Assembly: GCA_001986395.2 (NCBI GenBank)
Contig: MQVO02000015.1
Location: 682,001-746,000 of the forward strand
Length of the DNA stretch: 64,000 nt
Source: Irpex lacteus
Taxonomy: Eukaryota > Basidiomycota > Agaricomycetes > Polyporales > Irpicaceae
Direction of reading: 5' to 3'
Made by a program: the position numbers and the translations under genes. Shown here piece after piece: positions 27,015-38,715 of this stretch. Every line of letters begins with the position of its first letter. Position 1 is the first letter of the stretch. The notes beneath the pieces were generated by a model. That model was not told the DNA's origin, did no database searches, and saw only the letters and a list, made by a program, of their open reading frames with translations.

Positions 27015-27403
27015 GCTGCCTGACGTTAAGTACTGCTATGGTGGTTTTGTCAAATGTTGTGAGAGCCCAGTGAGAGAGATATTGGAGGTAGCCTCCAAGA
27101 TGTTCACAAGCATGGCGTGATTAGCAGGTGGTGGGACGCAAGAGGTTCGGAACGTATACACAGTCGAGAACGGGGCCAGTAGCGCTGCCGCTGAACACAC
27201 TGACGCCGTCCAGGAAAACAAACATATGCACCAGACAATGTTCAGGTTTCCCTGTATTCAAGTAAGGTTGAGGATAGAACTTCTCTTATTAGAGGTATAC
27301 CATGGGCTTCGAAACTGTATGCAATCTTCGAACCACAGACTGACATACAATGTAGACAGACAGGGAAAGACAGAAATATAAAAGATGCTGCGCTTCGCCT
27401 TCG
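27015..27403. other. Intergenic interval, promoter of the oxygenase gene
   Basis: Lies between the stop of the DUF6593-like gene and the oxygenase ATG on the same strand. No supported gene; short minus-strand frames have no motif. Confidence 0.5.
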
Positions 27404-28308
27404 CTACGACTTCTCCAGCTTGATAGAAATCCGCGACTGTCTTCGTCGTCTCTCGATAAGGAGGTAGCTGGCTGCAACCATTACCGTAGTCAGCTTGCGG
27501 TCTGAGGGCAACACCGGATCATTTCCGACTCACTTATGAGCCTTTCTAGAGCACCTGTAACCTCCGCTATCGGTTGTATCTCGAAGAAAGCATGTTTGGA
27601 CATTCGAAATACAAAGAAATGACGTTTGTGCGGGTGAAACTCGGCCACGGGTTTTTGATCCTCGTCATCCGCCTTCACCAACTGTCCGTCGAGGCGACGA
27701 CCACGAGAACAAGTGAATTGGTCAGTAAATCCGTACCATTGCCGTGCGACCTGGTGCAGAACAAACGCGCACGACGGCGTATTGTAACGTACCTGCAGGC
27801 GTCCCTTTTGCATTCTCCATCGATACTTGACGTTAGCGTTACCAGCGAACGTTCCACCACTGTCAAATGAAAGCCACGCCGAGCAGAAACAGAGCAACCA
27901 CACAGTCAGCTTTCCATTTAACTCACGCGACTGTCGGTCGAGTGTATAAGCTAGACTAGCGTGTACAAGGCTCGACCACGATCGCTCAGACGCAAAAGTT
28001 TGAAGGAAAAAGACTTACGTTCTGTCCTCATCAAACTGTACGAATTCCGAGGCTAGAATCCACTCGCCCTTCTCCCCACCGAATCTGACGCGCGGCTCTT
28101 GCCCCGGTATGCGCTCAATCTCTGCAACAGTCGTCACGACAAGGTTCTCCAGGTCTGCCTTATTGATCTTCGTAAGATGTGGGTGCCAAAAACGTGTCAC
28201 GATCTCGTAATGGATAGAGTCGTTTGCCGCGGACATTGTTGTGTTCCTCAAGCTGTTCGTTGTCAGCTCGAGCTTGTGCGGCGGCGGTGGCTTCGGAGGC
28301 GGAGGCAT
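27404..28308 (-). CDS. DUF6593-type protein
   Basis: Spliced minus-strand gene of about 180 residues. It starts at ATG 28308 with a proline-rich leader, then KLELTTNSLRNTTM, HYEIVTRFWHPHLTKI, a strand-rich middle (EWILASEFVQFDEDRT), then after an intron KYRWRMQKGRLQ, VAEFHPHKRHFFVFRMSKH, and after a last intron LITSYLLIERRRRQSR before TAG at 27406-27404. This order (LxL..Lrnt, YEIvT, K-YRW, VAeF, C-terminal hydrophobic helix plus ErrrR) is what I recall for DUF6593 proteins, which are numerous in Agaricomycetes and have no known function. A tubby-like beta fold has been suggested for such families, but I cannot show that here. A second ATG at 28236 is in frame, but the conserved LELTTNSLRN segment lies before it, so the upstream start is preferred. 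Confidence 0.78.
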
Positions 28309-28483
28309 GCTTTTTGCAATATCGTGGATCTTATCGAGAAAATGCGCAGATGGTGACGGTGCGTAAGCTGTCGCTCGTACGTCCCAGTAAGTTGGGACCT
28401 GGGGAGGGAGAACTCGGTGGTCTGGCTCAGGACCACGAACGAGGTTTTATGGCGCCGGTCCGGGACGAGTCGTGTACACAACG

Positions 28484-28740
28484 AGCATCAGTTTGACTTG
28501 AGGTATTCCGAATAAGCAACAACAGTAAGTAGATTGTTCAAGACATGTACTTACAATGTAAAGCAAAAGTCTTCCGATGGTCCTCCGACCAATCCGCGCG
28601 TAGACATCGCTGGCATGTACCCAGAAGTGCTGGGGCGTAACTCCACGCTCCTGTGATGATCCGTATCGAATAGGCAAGGCCTCTCGACAGGCATGAAGGC
28701 TCTTGTTGAGGATTTGTCGGATAATGTGATGAGCCGTGGA
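28484..28740 (-). CDS. Unrecognised coding-like exon, gene model incomplete
   Basis: On the minus strand an open stretch reads HIIRQILNKSLHACREALPI and continues through VTPQHFWVHASD and RIGRRTIGRLLLYI up to a canonical GTAAGT donor near 28554. The composition and helix-like pattern look like real coding sequence, and the donor is good. I could not find the rest of the gene: upstream frames between 28740 and 29040 (for example WFANIAGFPIVGPRL near 28850) look partly coding but do not join cleanly. It may be the end of a small gene or a decayed one. No family recognised. Confidence 0.3.
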
Positions 28741-30183
28741 CCCGACGATTACTGTTGGAGGAGGAAGCTTGCTTGGGAGAAGAGTGCTACCCGAATTAGT
28801 AAGATCTTCTCAAAGAGTGTGAGGCGAGGACCTACTATGGGAAAGCCGGCGATATTTGCAAACCATGACATATGTAGTGCCAGCTGCAAAAGGAGAAATT
28901 GCATATGTTTGACAAAGTGTTCGAGACCAGCCAAACGCTCTCCGTTCGCCCATCATCCTCGAGATGCATCATGCAAATAGGCAGCCAAAAACCTATCCGA
29001 TATGGACTCGATAGAGCGTAACCGGCAGTATTTTTCACATCTCATCGACATCCGCTGTGCCGTGAGCTGTAACCGATACATCTTGTCACCTGGATGAGTG
29101 ATATGTTTCACACGCATGTACGGCACAGGGGAGGATTACTCATGAATGAGAACTTACCTCCATACGATATATGACCATTTTGAAGGAGCAATGGATACGT
29201 GTCAATGCATCAGCACCAACCAAATGCTGCTGTTGTATACCTGGAGAGTAGCAACGGAATGGTCAATTCGAGTCCAAGTGAGAAAGATCGCACACCAGGG
29301 TCTATAGAAGTCAAATGATAAAAGACAGACGCTACCGTGATCATGCAATGCTCACGGTCTTACGCTAATTTGCCTCAACACTGGACTACACAAAGCGCCG
29401 TACGCGGACCTGGTAGCACGTCCTCCGGATCCCATTGTATCGATCAAACATATTTCTGGACCATAGCTTGGTCAGTCGCAAATTTCGAGGGAGAAAGGAC
29501 TCGAAGCTCACCAATATTACTAGAGTCATCGCTGGTTGAAATCGTCAACTGCGACACAATGCAGGTTGGTCAGATAAGATGTGAATAATAAATCAAAGCC
29601 TAAGTTTCTCACCAGGAGTAGCTACAGGCTTTCCTGCAGGAACTGAGGTTTTCTATCGCTACATTCTGCAGGAAACAATTGCCCTGTCTACGTCTGACGT
29701 TCTGGTCGTCGAGGATGGCTTGCGACGAATGACAGCGAGGAACAAGCAAGGCCTGCAGCTGGCGGAAGTCAGCAGCGTGACATGTAGCTCGTGACAGCCT
29801 GTGACACGGTGCCTGAGCTCAGCCAATGACCTGGCCACCGCTTGTTTCTTGCTTTCTACGCTCACAACGTTCTCCTCGACTTCAACGTGCCGCAAGTCGC
29901 TTTGCAAGGCGGCACAGAAGATATACAAGACAACGGCAAGAATATACCGCACACTCTGATCGCTTCGAAACGTGCAGTGGGACCCCGAGTGTGGCTGGCA
30001 CAGCACCGCCCCGCGTACTACACTGACGACTTTCTCCTTTGTACGTTTGCTTTCGGGTACGTTTCAGAATATTCAGCACATGAGCCATTTGCTAAGAAAG
30101 CCTTGACAGCATCTGCAATCGTGTACGATCAGCAATCACACCCAAAGTGAACTAGTGGCGGTGATCACTTGAAGACGTGGATC
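28741..30183. other. Gene-poor interval upstream of the Sec2-like gene
   Basis: Holds scattered frames on both strands, none recognised. The plus-strand frame at 29842-30150 (about 100 codons) has mixed composition and no motif. Upstream exons of the Sec2-like gene could be hidden here, because that gene's N-terminus is not secure. Confidence 0.4.
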
Positions 30184-31629
30184 ATGTTCCCAGTACCTGT
30201 ACCTTCAGGAGTTCGAGCATCATCTCTCCCTACGCGTACAGTCAGCTTGGCCTCAACGCAGGCTGCAACATTCACCGCGATCGAAGATGAGCTTCGCGAT
30301 GTCAAACGGGTGCATTCGCAGGGACAGGAGGAGGACCTCAGGATGGCATTGTCGCGAACTATAGGGAGGGTGGAAGAACTCGTACGCTTCAATGATCTCT
30401 CAGCACTCTCCTTGACAATAAATCTTGAATGTGGAATAGTCGTCAATGCTCAAGGAGGCTTACAAGGTTCAAGCAGACTTACAAACCGAGCTAACGCTCG
30501 CAAAGTCGAATCTCTCATTAGCTCTGGCGAACAACGAAATGCTTGAGGACGCGTTGAAGCGAGACGGAGGCAACTCTAAAGACGTTGGATGGCGACGCAT
30601 GAGTGCGAAGGAGCAGCGTGAACGCGAGTTGGCAGCTGACTCGCGACGTCAGAGCACGGACAGCATCGGCTCAGCAGAAGTCGTCCCATCGCCCATACTC
30701 AATTCCCCAAACCCACCACCCACTGCCGAGCCCCGCTTCTTCAAGTTCCGCTTTGGAAGCTCTACCCCGGGAACGCAATCTCCGCGCATGTCTGGCAGCA
30801 TGTCGCCCATCCCCTCGGCATCGACGCATGCATCTCATTTAACCTCCGCTTCGCTGCCCTCGCTAGTTCCCGTAAAGGACAGAGACAAGGAGGTCGAGGA
30901 CCTGACGCTGCAACTTGAACTAGAGAAGGAGAAGCACAAGGCGGCTCAGGCGGCGAAAGAGGCGCTAGAGGCGGAACTCGAGTCTTTGTCACAAGCTCTC
31001 TTCGAAGAGGTAAAGTCTCCCTATCTTTCCTGAACCATGGCTAAATATATACATACATCCTTCAGGCAAACAAGATGGTTGCTTCGGAACGAATGAAGCT
31101 TGCAGAAACGGAGGAAGAGCTGAAAGAGGCCCAAGCAGAGAAAGAAGCCCTTCGTAGTGCGTTGCGTCTTGTAGAACACCAGCGTGAGGCTGCAGGTAGT
31201 CGAGAGGCCTCTGTGGAACCTCCAGAACACCGCTCCCGCCCAGTGTCCTATATGCACTCCCACAAACGTTCTTCATCTTCCGCCATCGCGATCAAGTCAA
31301 CGCCATCTTCTCCGCAGAGCGTTATCCACGTCTTAGAAGATGACATTCAAGCCTCACGGGCTGCAGTGCCTCCTCCACTCGACCTTCCAGAAGTCGGACT
31401 AGCCAATCCAGACGTCAAGCCCTCTCCGTCGGAACAGTCCTCCGCGACTAGCTCAGAGACAAGTTCACTAGCACCTCCATCCTCAGACGATTCTTCCAAG
31501 TCATCATCGCCTACCCCCTCACCAGGACACTACGCGTTCAAGACCAGCAATTCCGTGTCATACTTTGACGGAGAGGAGTCGCCTTGGGCTGATGTCCGCT
31601 CTGCCACACCCATTTCTGCCGCGTTCTGA
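30184..31629 (+). CDS. Sec2-type Rab guanine-nucleotide exchange factor
   Basis: A cytosolic coiled-coil protein of the Sec2p/Rabin8 family, which activates the exocytic Rab (Sec4/Rab8) on secretory vesicles. Exons: 30184 (uncertain) to 30381, 30440-31009, 31066-31629. Heptad-rich helix runs from IEDELRDVKRVHS through LKEAYKVQADLQTELTLAKS. The diagnostic Sec2 core is split by the last intron: LESLSQALFEE joined to ANKMVASERMKLAETEEEL. A Ser/Pro-rich disordered linker lies in between (30640-30870) and a long Ser/Pro tail ends at TGA 31627-31629. The tail is a likely phosphorylation and localisation region. The first in-frame ATG is 30184, but the encoded first 37 residues are not obviously conserved, so the real start may lie in an upstream exon. 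Confidence 0.85.
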
Positions 31630-32305
31630 GTCTCTCAAACCCCCGACCCATTAATACTGCATGAACACCCATCGTAGTCTTCCATTCCACCATCTCACGC
31701 ACAACTCATCCCATATATTCCCAAGTTGAATCTAGCATCGCTTATTTATTGCCCGCAAGTCACTTGTGCTCTTTATTCACCATCATTCACTTATCGCAAT
31801 CGAATTGCTGTTTTCTTGATCATACTCATCATCCCTCATCGGCGTGACAGCTCATGTAAAACAGTGCCTACAGCACAATTACTTTGCATAGCATCATACT
31901 AAGTAACATATTGCAACACAAAGATAAACCACGAGCACTCGCTTTGAGGACTACACGTACGCCCAATAGCCGAGAAGAGGGATCACAGGGATTACTGATG
32001 AGAAGTGGAAGAAAAGACAAGACGTATGGGGTGCACGACTGGAATACAGCTTGAACGAGGGTGATAAATTCGACAATTGGCCAATCGACATGGGTAGCAC
32101 GGCACTTTCGTCCCCAGAGGAAGATGAAAGAATAATCGACGACCAGCCAAGGGAGGTTTAGTTACTATGGAGCGAGGCGCAAAACTAGTAGCATAGAAGT
32201 GAAGAAGATACGACACACACGATCGAAGCAGCCCAACTACGATATTCTTGTTTGTTCGTCTGGAGAGGTAGGCAACTCTGGAGGTTTGAGGACCAGTCAA
32301 GTCGT
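31630..32305. other. Intergenic interval between convergent genes
   Basis: AT-rich spacer of about 680 bases where the Sec2-like gene and the minus-strand PWWP gene converge. It should contain both 3' untranslated regions. No gene seen. Confidence 0.6.
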
Positions 32306-33988
32306 TTAAGCGGCAGCCGATTTCTCGGACATGGCGACATCAGCGGGTTCCTCGGCGGCCGCGTCGGCAGGTGCGTCCTCCTCTGCTGGGGCATCGGCCT
32401 CAGCCTCAGCTTCAGCATCAGCAGTAGCACTCTTCTTGTCGATGTCCATAGCGTCACCATTAGACTTCTCCTCTGCTGCCTCCTCCGCCGGGCTTTCCTC
32501 CTTCTTGCTCTCAGTCTTCGCGCCGGAATCTTCCGTGTGCTTGCCGTTGGTGACGGGCTTGCGAACGGTACCGTCGGTCTTGCTGGCACTGATAATTTCG
32601 TGCCACTTGTCAACGAGCGACTTTGCACGCTCTCTGAACGAGAATTCTGAGTCTCGCGGGACCTTGGCCTCGGGGAGAGCGTTGATGTGGCGCATGACCT
32701 TGCCGATCTTCGAGAACTACGTGGAAGGCGCAAAGACGCGGGTCAATAACTGCAATTTCGTGACGCGCGGAACAAACTGGGCCGTATCCAACGGTGGAGT
32801 GCCAGCGCATAGCAGATACGGCCTGGTGAGGGGGTCTCACTCACTGTCAAATATTGTATGGTCATATTATCGTAGTCCTCGACCGTAGTGAACAGCTGAT
32901 CGAGAGCGGGCATGTCCTATAGAGGTTTGAATGAGCTTCTGGCCGGGTACAATCGGGCATAGGGCTCTGTTTACCTCGTCCTTGGGGACCGCCTTGCCCA
33001 AAAATGCCTTCTGCAGTTTATGTCTCCAATCCCTGACCTTCGTGGCCTCGGGGTCGTTGGCAAGGGCAGCTATGAGAGCAATAAACCAAAGAAGCGTTGT
33101 AAATAGGGCCAAAAGAGCTCATATTTGTTCAAAAAAGCGTACCATCGACATCTTCTTCCTCCTTATCGCCCTTCTTCTGCTTTTTCGCAGGTGGCGGCGA
33201 TGCCTTTTTGCTTGGGCCGGCATCCTCGTCTTCTGCACCACCCTCATCCTCGGACTCTACTGTCGCCTTTGACTTGACACCGTTTTTCTTGCCCTTTGTG
33301 GTAGCAGCGGCTTTCTTTTTCGGCTCAGCGGGCTCCTTCTTTGTCTTCGCCTTGGCTTTTGACTTCGCTGGAGCAGCCTCCGAATCACGCTTGCGCTTCT
33401 TGGGTTTCGGCTTATCTTCGTCCAGCTCAGCCTCACCGTCGGTGTCCTGGAGCTGGTCAACTTCGGCAAGAGCCTCAGCTTCTGCAGCCTGAGCCTGCAA
33501 AAGCTCACGATCCTCTTCCCACTGCTTGGGGTTGAGAGCGATCTTGTATCCGGCCAGAAGCTCGCCAGAACGCTTAAATGGCTCGTCGATATAGGCCTGG
33601 ATCTCGTGCTGCTGCAGCCTGGACATGTCCTTAGGGACCGACCATGCACTAAAGTGTCACAAACACGATAAGTGACCTTACAACATGAACGACGAAGGTC
33701 ATACGCACTAGTCTCCGGCAGGGAAGAAGCGAACACAATACCAGTGCCCCTTGGTTTTGGCATTGGGACGCTCCTTCGCGACGGTAGGAGGCACAGTATC
33801 AGGGTCTACAACCTACACAAGAGATACGAGATGAGCACGCGTAGGACACGTCGAGTGGGCCACAGGGGCCAATAAAGACCACTTACCATGCCAGGCCATG
33901 GCGGAAAACCGCGTACTTTCGCGAGAACAATGTCGCGAATCTCGTACGTCTGTTCCTTTGGCTGATTCTTTGCCGCTTTCTTACTCAT
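32306..33988 (-). CDS. PWWP-domain chromatin protein with LEDGF/TFIIS-N-like helical domain
   Basis: A nuclear protein expected to bind methylated nucleosomes through a PWWP domain. Exon 1 (33988-33887) encodes YEIRDIVLAKVRGFPPWPGM, the classic PWWP start. The next exon supplies GHWYCVRFFPAGDYAWSV, the rest of the domain. The middle is Lys/Glu-rich and disordered with KKRKRD and PAKKQKK nuclear-localisation-like runs. The C-terminal helical part (VRDWRHKLQKAFLG, DMPALDQLFTTVEDYDNMT, FSKIGKVMRHINALPE, RAKSLVDKWHEI) resembles the TFIIS N-terminal/LEDGF fold that docks transcription partners. An Ala/Glu-rich acidic tail ends at TAA 32308-32306. Six exons splice in exact phase. The layout is like animal LEDGF/HRP-2 proteins, so a role linking H3K36 methylation to transcription is plausible but inferred. 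Confidence 0.88.
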
Positions 33989-35468
33989 TTTTGCGGGAGA
34001 GGAGGACGCGTCGAGGGGAGGAGACGGCGGTCAAGTTGAGAGGCGGATGGTGGTAAGAGTCGAACCCGTCTCGGCAACGTCCGGCCTCTCCTCGCCCATA
34101 AGCGCGCCCATCCAGGCCCGTGCGTATCATTGAAACCCCAGTAAAAATATTGATGATTATTCTGAACAATGCTACGATACACAGATAGTTGCATGACATG
34201 GGTGGTAACGCAGCAAAGCCTTGCACAAAATATTCCGGACAATGAAGAAAGACTGGAGGGAAGGCCAAGGCGGGGACGAACATATCCGGTGCTTATTTTG
34301 GTTCCCCCTAGAGATCGCCCACGGCCAGATGCAGCAACGTGACGCCGAAAGGGCGACAAAGCACAGCGACAGCGAACCCAATGGCGGCCAGCCACTAGAG
34401 TATCACTGATAGCACTGGCGGCATTCAGGTGCCACTTGACGTTGCAATACCCTTGGCAGAGGCGGTATTGGACCTCTACGATGCGATGACCAACGTCCGA
34501 GTCGCTGCGGACGTCGTAGACGATAGGTTGATAAGAGATGATGGGAGATAGACGGACGGCTGCCGACAAAGGTCTCCCACGCTGGTGCGTAATTCGATGA
34601 TGGACAGGGTTCCCGAATCCCTGCTGGTCCAAGCGACGTAAGTAGCCCTGCTGACAGCCTGCGGTAAACGACAGTGCTTTGCTTTGGCACATCGAGTACT
34701 TGTTCAACGGATTTCCTTTGTGACGATGACGGCAGTAACCCCAGAGCGAGATTTGCAGGGAAATCTAGGTCAGTAACATTCATTTCAGAGTATCTGTACG
34801 TTCCCGTGACATTTTTAGGCGGAAATAGTCACAGTAGAACATACCAGGCAGGTGCATATGAAGCTGATGGACGGTCATGAGCTTCTGCTCGCAAGCATCC
34901 TTCAGAAACGCATAGACATGCCTTATCGTCAACGTAGCCTGTCTAAATGAGATGGAACATTGCCGACTGAGACAACGAAAGCTAAGAGCGCATTCCTTGG
35001 AATCAGTGGAAGATTAACGTGAGATATTGGTCCAGCACTCACCTTCTTCCGCTATATCACGAACGATGCGCAGCGACAAATTCTTGAACCAGATATGACA
35101 GTGCCGATGCATAGTCAGCGCATTACTCTGTTCAGAACTCCCTGGGAGGTTTCAAGATCTGGGCGTGGATCATGTATCTTCACTAAAGTATCCTGCAAGC
35201 ATGCGAGAAGGTGTTGATGTGAGAGCAGATGGTGGTTGAGAGCAAAGAGTCGTCTGTTAGGCGCACTACCGTTTCAGATCATACATCTACTGAACCTCCT
35301 CCTCCCATCCTCTACTCGTCACTTAAGTCTACTAGCTGTGCGGAACGAGGGTAACCGTTATAACTTCCCTCAATTGTCCGTTATTGACATATCCCAATTC
35401 ATTCTATAGGTTGAATATACCCGTCAGCAGTCGAGTCTTGCGTTCGGGCCCAGGAATACACATCAACT
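33989..35468. other. Divergent intergenic region between the PWWP gene and COG3
   Basis: About 1.5 kb, flanked by divergent starts. It contains overlapping minus-strand frames (one of 240 codons at 33985-34707) with Arg/Ser/Cys-rich composition and no motif, which I regard as chance. The two ends should hold the promoters. An element near 34050-34090 recalls a tRNA T-loop but does not fold. Confidence 0.5.
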
Positions 35469-38400
35469 ATGGCTACTCGACGACCTACAACCCTGTCTGC
35501 ACCCCCTCCAAAACCTACACTTAGTCTAGAAGAATGGGAAGCCAAAGCACCACTAGGAGAACTCGAAGCTCGCAGCGTCAATCTCCTTAAAGCAGCCTCA
35601 GAACGAAGTCCATTGCCGGTCAAGGTACGTAGCTTATCCCTCTAGCATGACCCACGGACGGGCTGATGAACGTCAAGTTCAGCGTAGATGAACCAGGACC
35701 ATCCTCTCGTCCTGCGTCGCCTTCTCTTCGAGGCAACAGACTACTGGGACTGGGAACGCCTCGACCTGGTACGCCAGTCATAGGTGGATCCTCCCTTCGC
35801 TCGCAAACCGTAGCCTCGCTCGAACCCAAACATCCCATACAAACCCCGCAGCAGTTCTACGACTGGTTCGCTCTGATTGATAGGTCTGTGACGCATAGTC
35901 AGGAGGCCCACTTTCGAGCACACCTAGCGAACCTTGCGCATCATCTGGAGACATGCGACCGGTTTGCGCAGTTGGTGGATGAGGTCGAGGGTGAGGTCAA
36001 GAAGATGTTGAGTGAATGGAGAAGTGTCGAGGACAGTGGGAAGAGTCTAAAGGATGCGTGTGAGCATATGCTGGAGGAGCGGGTGCGTGCTTGGGAGAAT
36101 CATGTTGCGTTGTTACTCACAGTGCCGTTTCATCATATAGGACAAGCTGCTGCAGATGACAGACTCCATCTCAGAAAGACTAGAGTACTTCCAGGAGCTG
36201 GAGCATGCTACTCGTATGCTCAACCATCCAGGCGAATCACTCGTTCTTCAGACAGACTTCTTATACATGGTGGAAAGAGTTGACGTGTGCATCGACTTCC
36301 TCAAGGCACATGTACGTTCACTCAGCACGACAATTGCGTATGACTAGCTTACCACCGCCTTCCTTTAGCGTCATTTCAAAGAGGCCGAAATTTACCTTCT
36401 CCGGTTCCAGCAATGCATGACCCGGGCAATGACATTGATCAAGATGTATTTTGTCGGGTCATTAAGGGCATTGGTGGCAGACGTGTCCAAACGAATATCC
36501 GAGAAGGTGAGCGTTAGTTGAACCTATTCCGAATAACAGTCACTCATAGCCTTACAGGACGTGTCGACTACAGCACAAATGCATCTACTATACACGAGGT
36601 TCAACTCAGTCTCGCAGCAACTGGCACCATTGTTAAGCGAGCTGGAACGCCGAGCTGCTGCACACCCCGACGAACTATCTGCACTTCTATCTGAATGTCA
36701 TTCGGCGTACTTCAGTGCGCGGAAAGGTCTTCTTGTACCTCGACTGGTGGAAGAGATCAAGGGCCTTGATCCTACTCGCACAGAGCTGGTAGAACTGGTA
36801 AGCTATCCTTGGTTAGGCCGCGTTTTGCACCCGCTGATGTTACTAGACTCGTGCCGGGTGTAGTTACCTCAAGCAGCTCTGTACAGACGAGTTTGATCTC
36901 TTCAGAGCATTCTTCGACTCCGGCGAGGATCAGCTATAGTGAGTGAATGCCCTATGCACATATTCAAGCACAGCTCACTAATACTTTTTCATAGTGCGTA
37001 CTTGGAAAACCTCTGCGACTACCTCTACGACGACCTTCGGCCACGAATCCTTCACGAACCCCGACTGACCGCATTATGTGAAGTCTGCACCGTCTTGCAA
37101 GCCTTGATGGTTCTCGACGTCCCCGAACTCTCTCCCTCGTCCCCTTCTTCCTCCACATCTTCTCCTGTCGACGAAGACGAGCTCGACCTGGTGCTTTCCG
37201 GAAACGGCAATAAACACAAAGGCCTCCGCACATTGCATATCAGCCATCTCTTGCAGATGGTCTTGCAAGACGCACAGACGAGGTTGTTCTTCAAGGCTCA
37301 GTCGGTGGTGCAAAGCGAGATCAAGTACTACGTGCCAAAGCCAGAGGACTTGGCATACCCCGAGAAGTTAGTCGGTTCGTACTTTGACTGAATATGTTCG
37401 ACTCTTTCGGGCAACTGACGGGGAACCCCAGATGCGAGGAAACCGGTTACTGGGTTCGAGATCAAGGAGAAGGAAAGCATCAGTCAACTTTTCCAGTTGA
37501 AGTCGCTTGACAAGCAGGATACGTGGTACCCGACACTTCAAAAGACAGTGTGGGTTCTGTCTCAACTCCATGAATTTGTGAAGGTCAGTCGTCATGGATT
37601 GCTGCTCATCAACGCTCGCTTATTTCATCCCGCTCGTACAGCCAGCGATCTTCGACGATATCGCACAGGAGGCTGTCAACCTCTGCAGACAATCTCTCGT
37701 CGTTGCGTCTGATGCACTGAAAGCGAAGAATCCCCCGAACTCGACTTTAGATGGCCAACTGTTTCTCGTCAGGCATATACTCATCTTGAAGGAGATGACA
37801 CAGAATTTGGATTTCGCGTCTACGAAGGATAAAGACAGCGTCGTACGTATCGATTTAGGCGGCGTGACAGGTAAGCAATGCGGCCCTCTATATACCAAGA
37901 TCTGGTATTGAATTCGATATCAGATACACTGGCTTCTATGCTCGGTCGGACAACGTCGTTGTTACCTAGTGCGCTGTTCGCCTCACTGGGTATGCCACGA
38001 GAGGAAAGTTTGACGGATGTAAAGCATGTGAGTGGATACGTTCCACGTGCACACAAGTTACTCACTCACGTTCCATGCCATAGGGAATTGATCACGAGCT
38101 GCGACAAGCATGCGAAGACGTTATCTCTTTCTGCGCTGACACTGTCTGTAAGCCTCTTCGCGCATGGCAAAGTGAACGAGTCAGCCCTCCAGGACCATCA
38201 CAGTCATCAGTGCCACCTCCGACAATACAACCTCAGCAAGTGCTATCAGAGTTCACAGTAGCCTGCCATCGCGATTTACGCGCTGCTGTGGCCAAGCTTG
38301 GGTTGTACCTGGAAGACGATAGGACCGTCGCTGTGCTGGTCAAACACACGCAGGAGCGCATTGTTGATGAGTATATGGAGTTTCGCAGGGCTGTGTGGAG

Positions 38401-38527
38401 TACGGCTGTTGGGACGGCGGCTCAGACGGGGATTATGAACGAGGACTCCGTTCGAGCTTTGTTGAGTGAGGTGTGCGGGAGTGGTAATGAGGGTCTCGTG
38501 GCTGGGCCGGCATCTACTTCACAATAG
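35469..38527 (+). CDS. COG3: Conserved oligomeric Golgi complex subunit 3 (Sec34-type)
   Basis: A peripheral Golgi protein, part of lobe A of the COG tether that captures retrograde vesicles within the Golgi. Exon 1 (35469-35624) gives MATRRPTTLS to SPLPVK; about ten further exons join in frame to a protein near 790 residues, close to the size of known COG3. Recognisable segments include QQFYDWFALIDRSV, the coiled stretch ERLEYFQELEHATRMLN, FLYMVERVDVCIDFLKAH, FKEAEIYLLRFQQCMTRAM, DEFDLFRAFF, LENLCDYLYDDLRPRILHE, QDAQTRLFFKAQSVVQSEI, WYPTLQKTVWVLSQLHEFV, PAIFDDIAQEAVNLC and RHILILKEMTQNLDF. The stop is TAG at 38525-38527. A Ser/Pro-rich insert near 37120-37190 is not part of the conserved fold. 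All introns are short with canonical borders. Confidence 0.95.
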
Positions 38528-38715
38528 TATACACATCTCATGTTTGTTATTGTGATTATCGTCCGTACATTGTCGCTGTCTGCCTGCGCTCGTGGCCATA
38601 TTGAATAGCCTGATAGCAGAAGCAAACTTGTCTGAATATATCAGCGACATCGTAAGGACAGAACTCTAAGTCTGAGCCTCTATGTTTTATGGTGGCGATT
38701 GTAAGTGGCACCAGC

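Noticed and set aside
34050..34100. Possible tRNA T-loop (GTTCGAC on the minus strand)
   Set aside because: The flanking bases do not form a five-pair T stem, and no matching acceptor stem is found about 70 bases away.
33985..34707. 240-codon minus-strand frame next to the PWWP gene
   Set aside because: Arg/Ser/Cys-rich, overlaps the PWWP promoter and start, shows no domain pattern, and the neighbouring frame is also open, as expected by chance.
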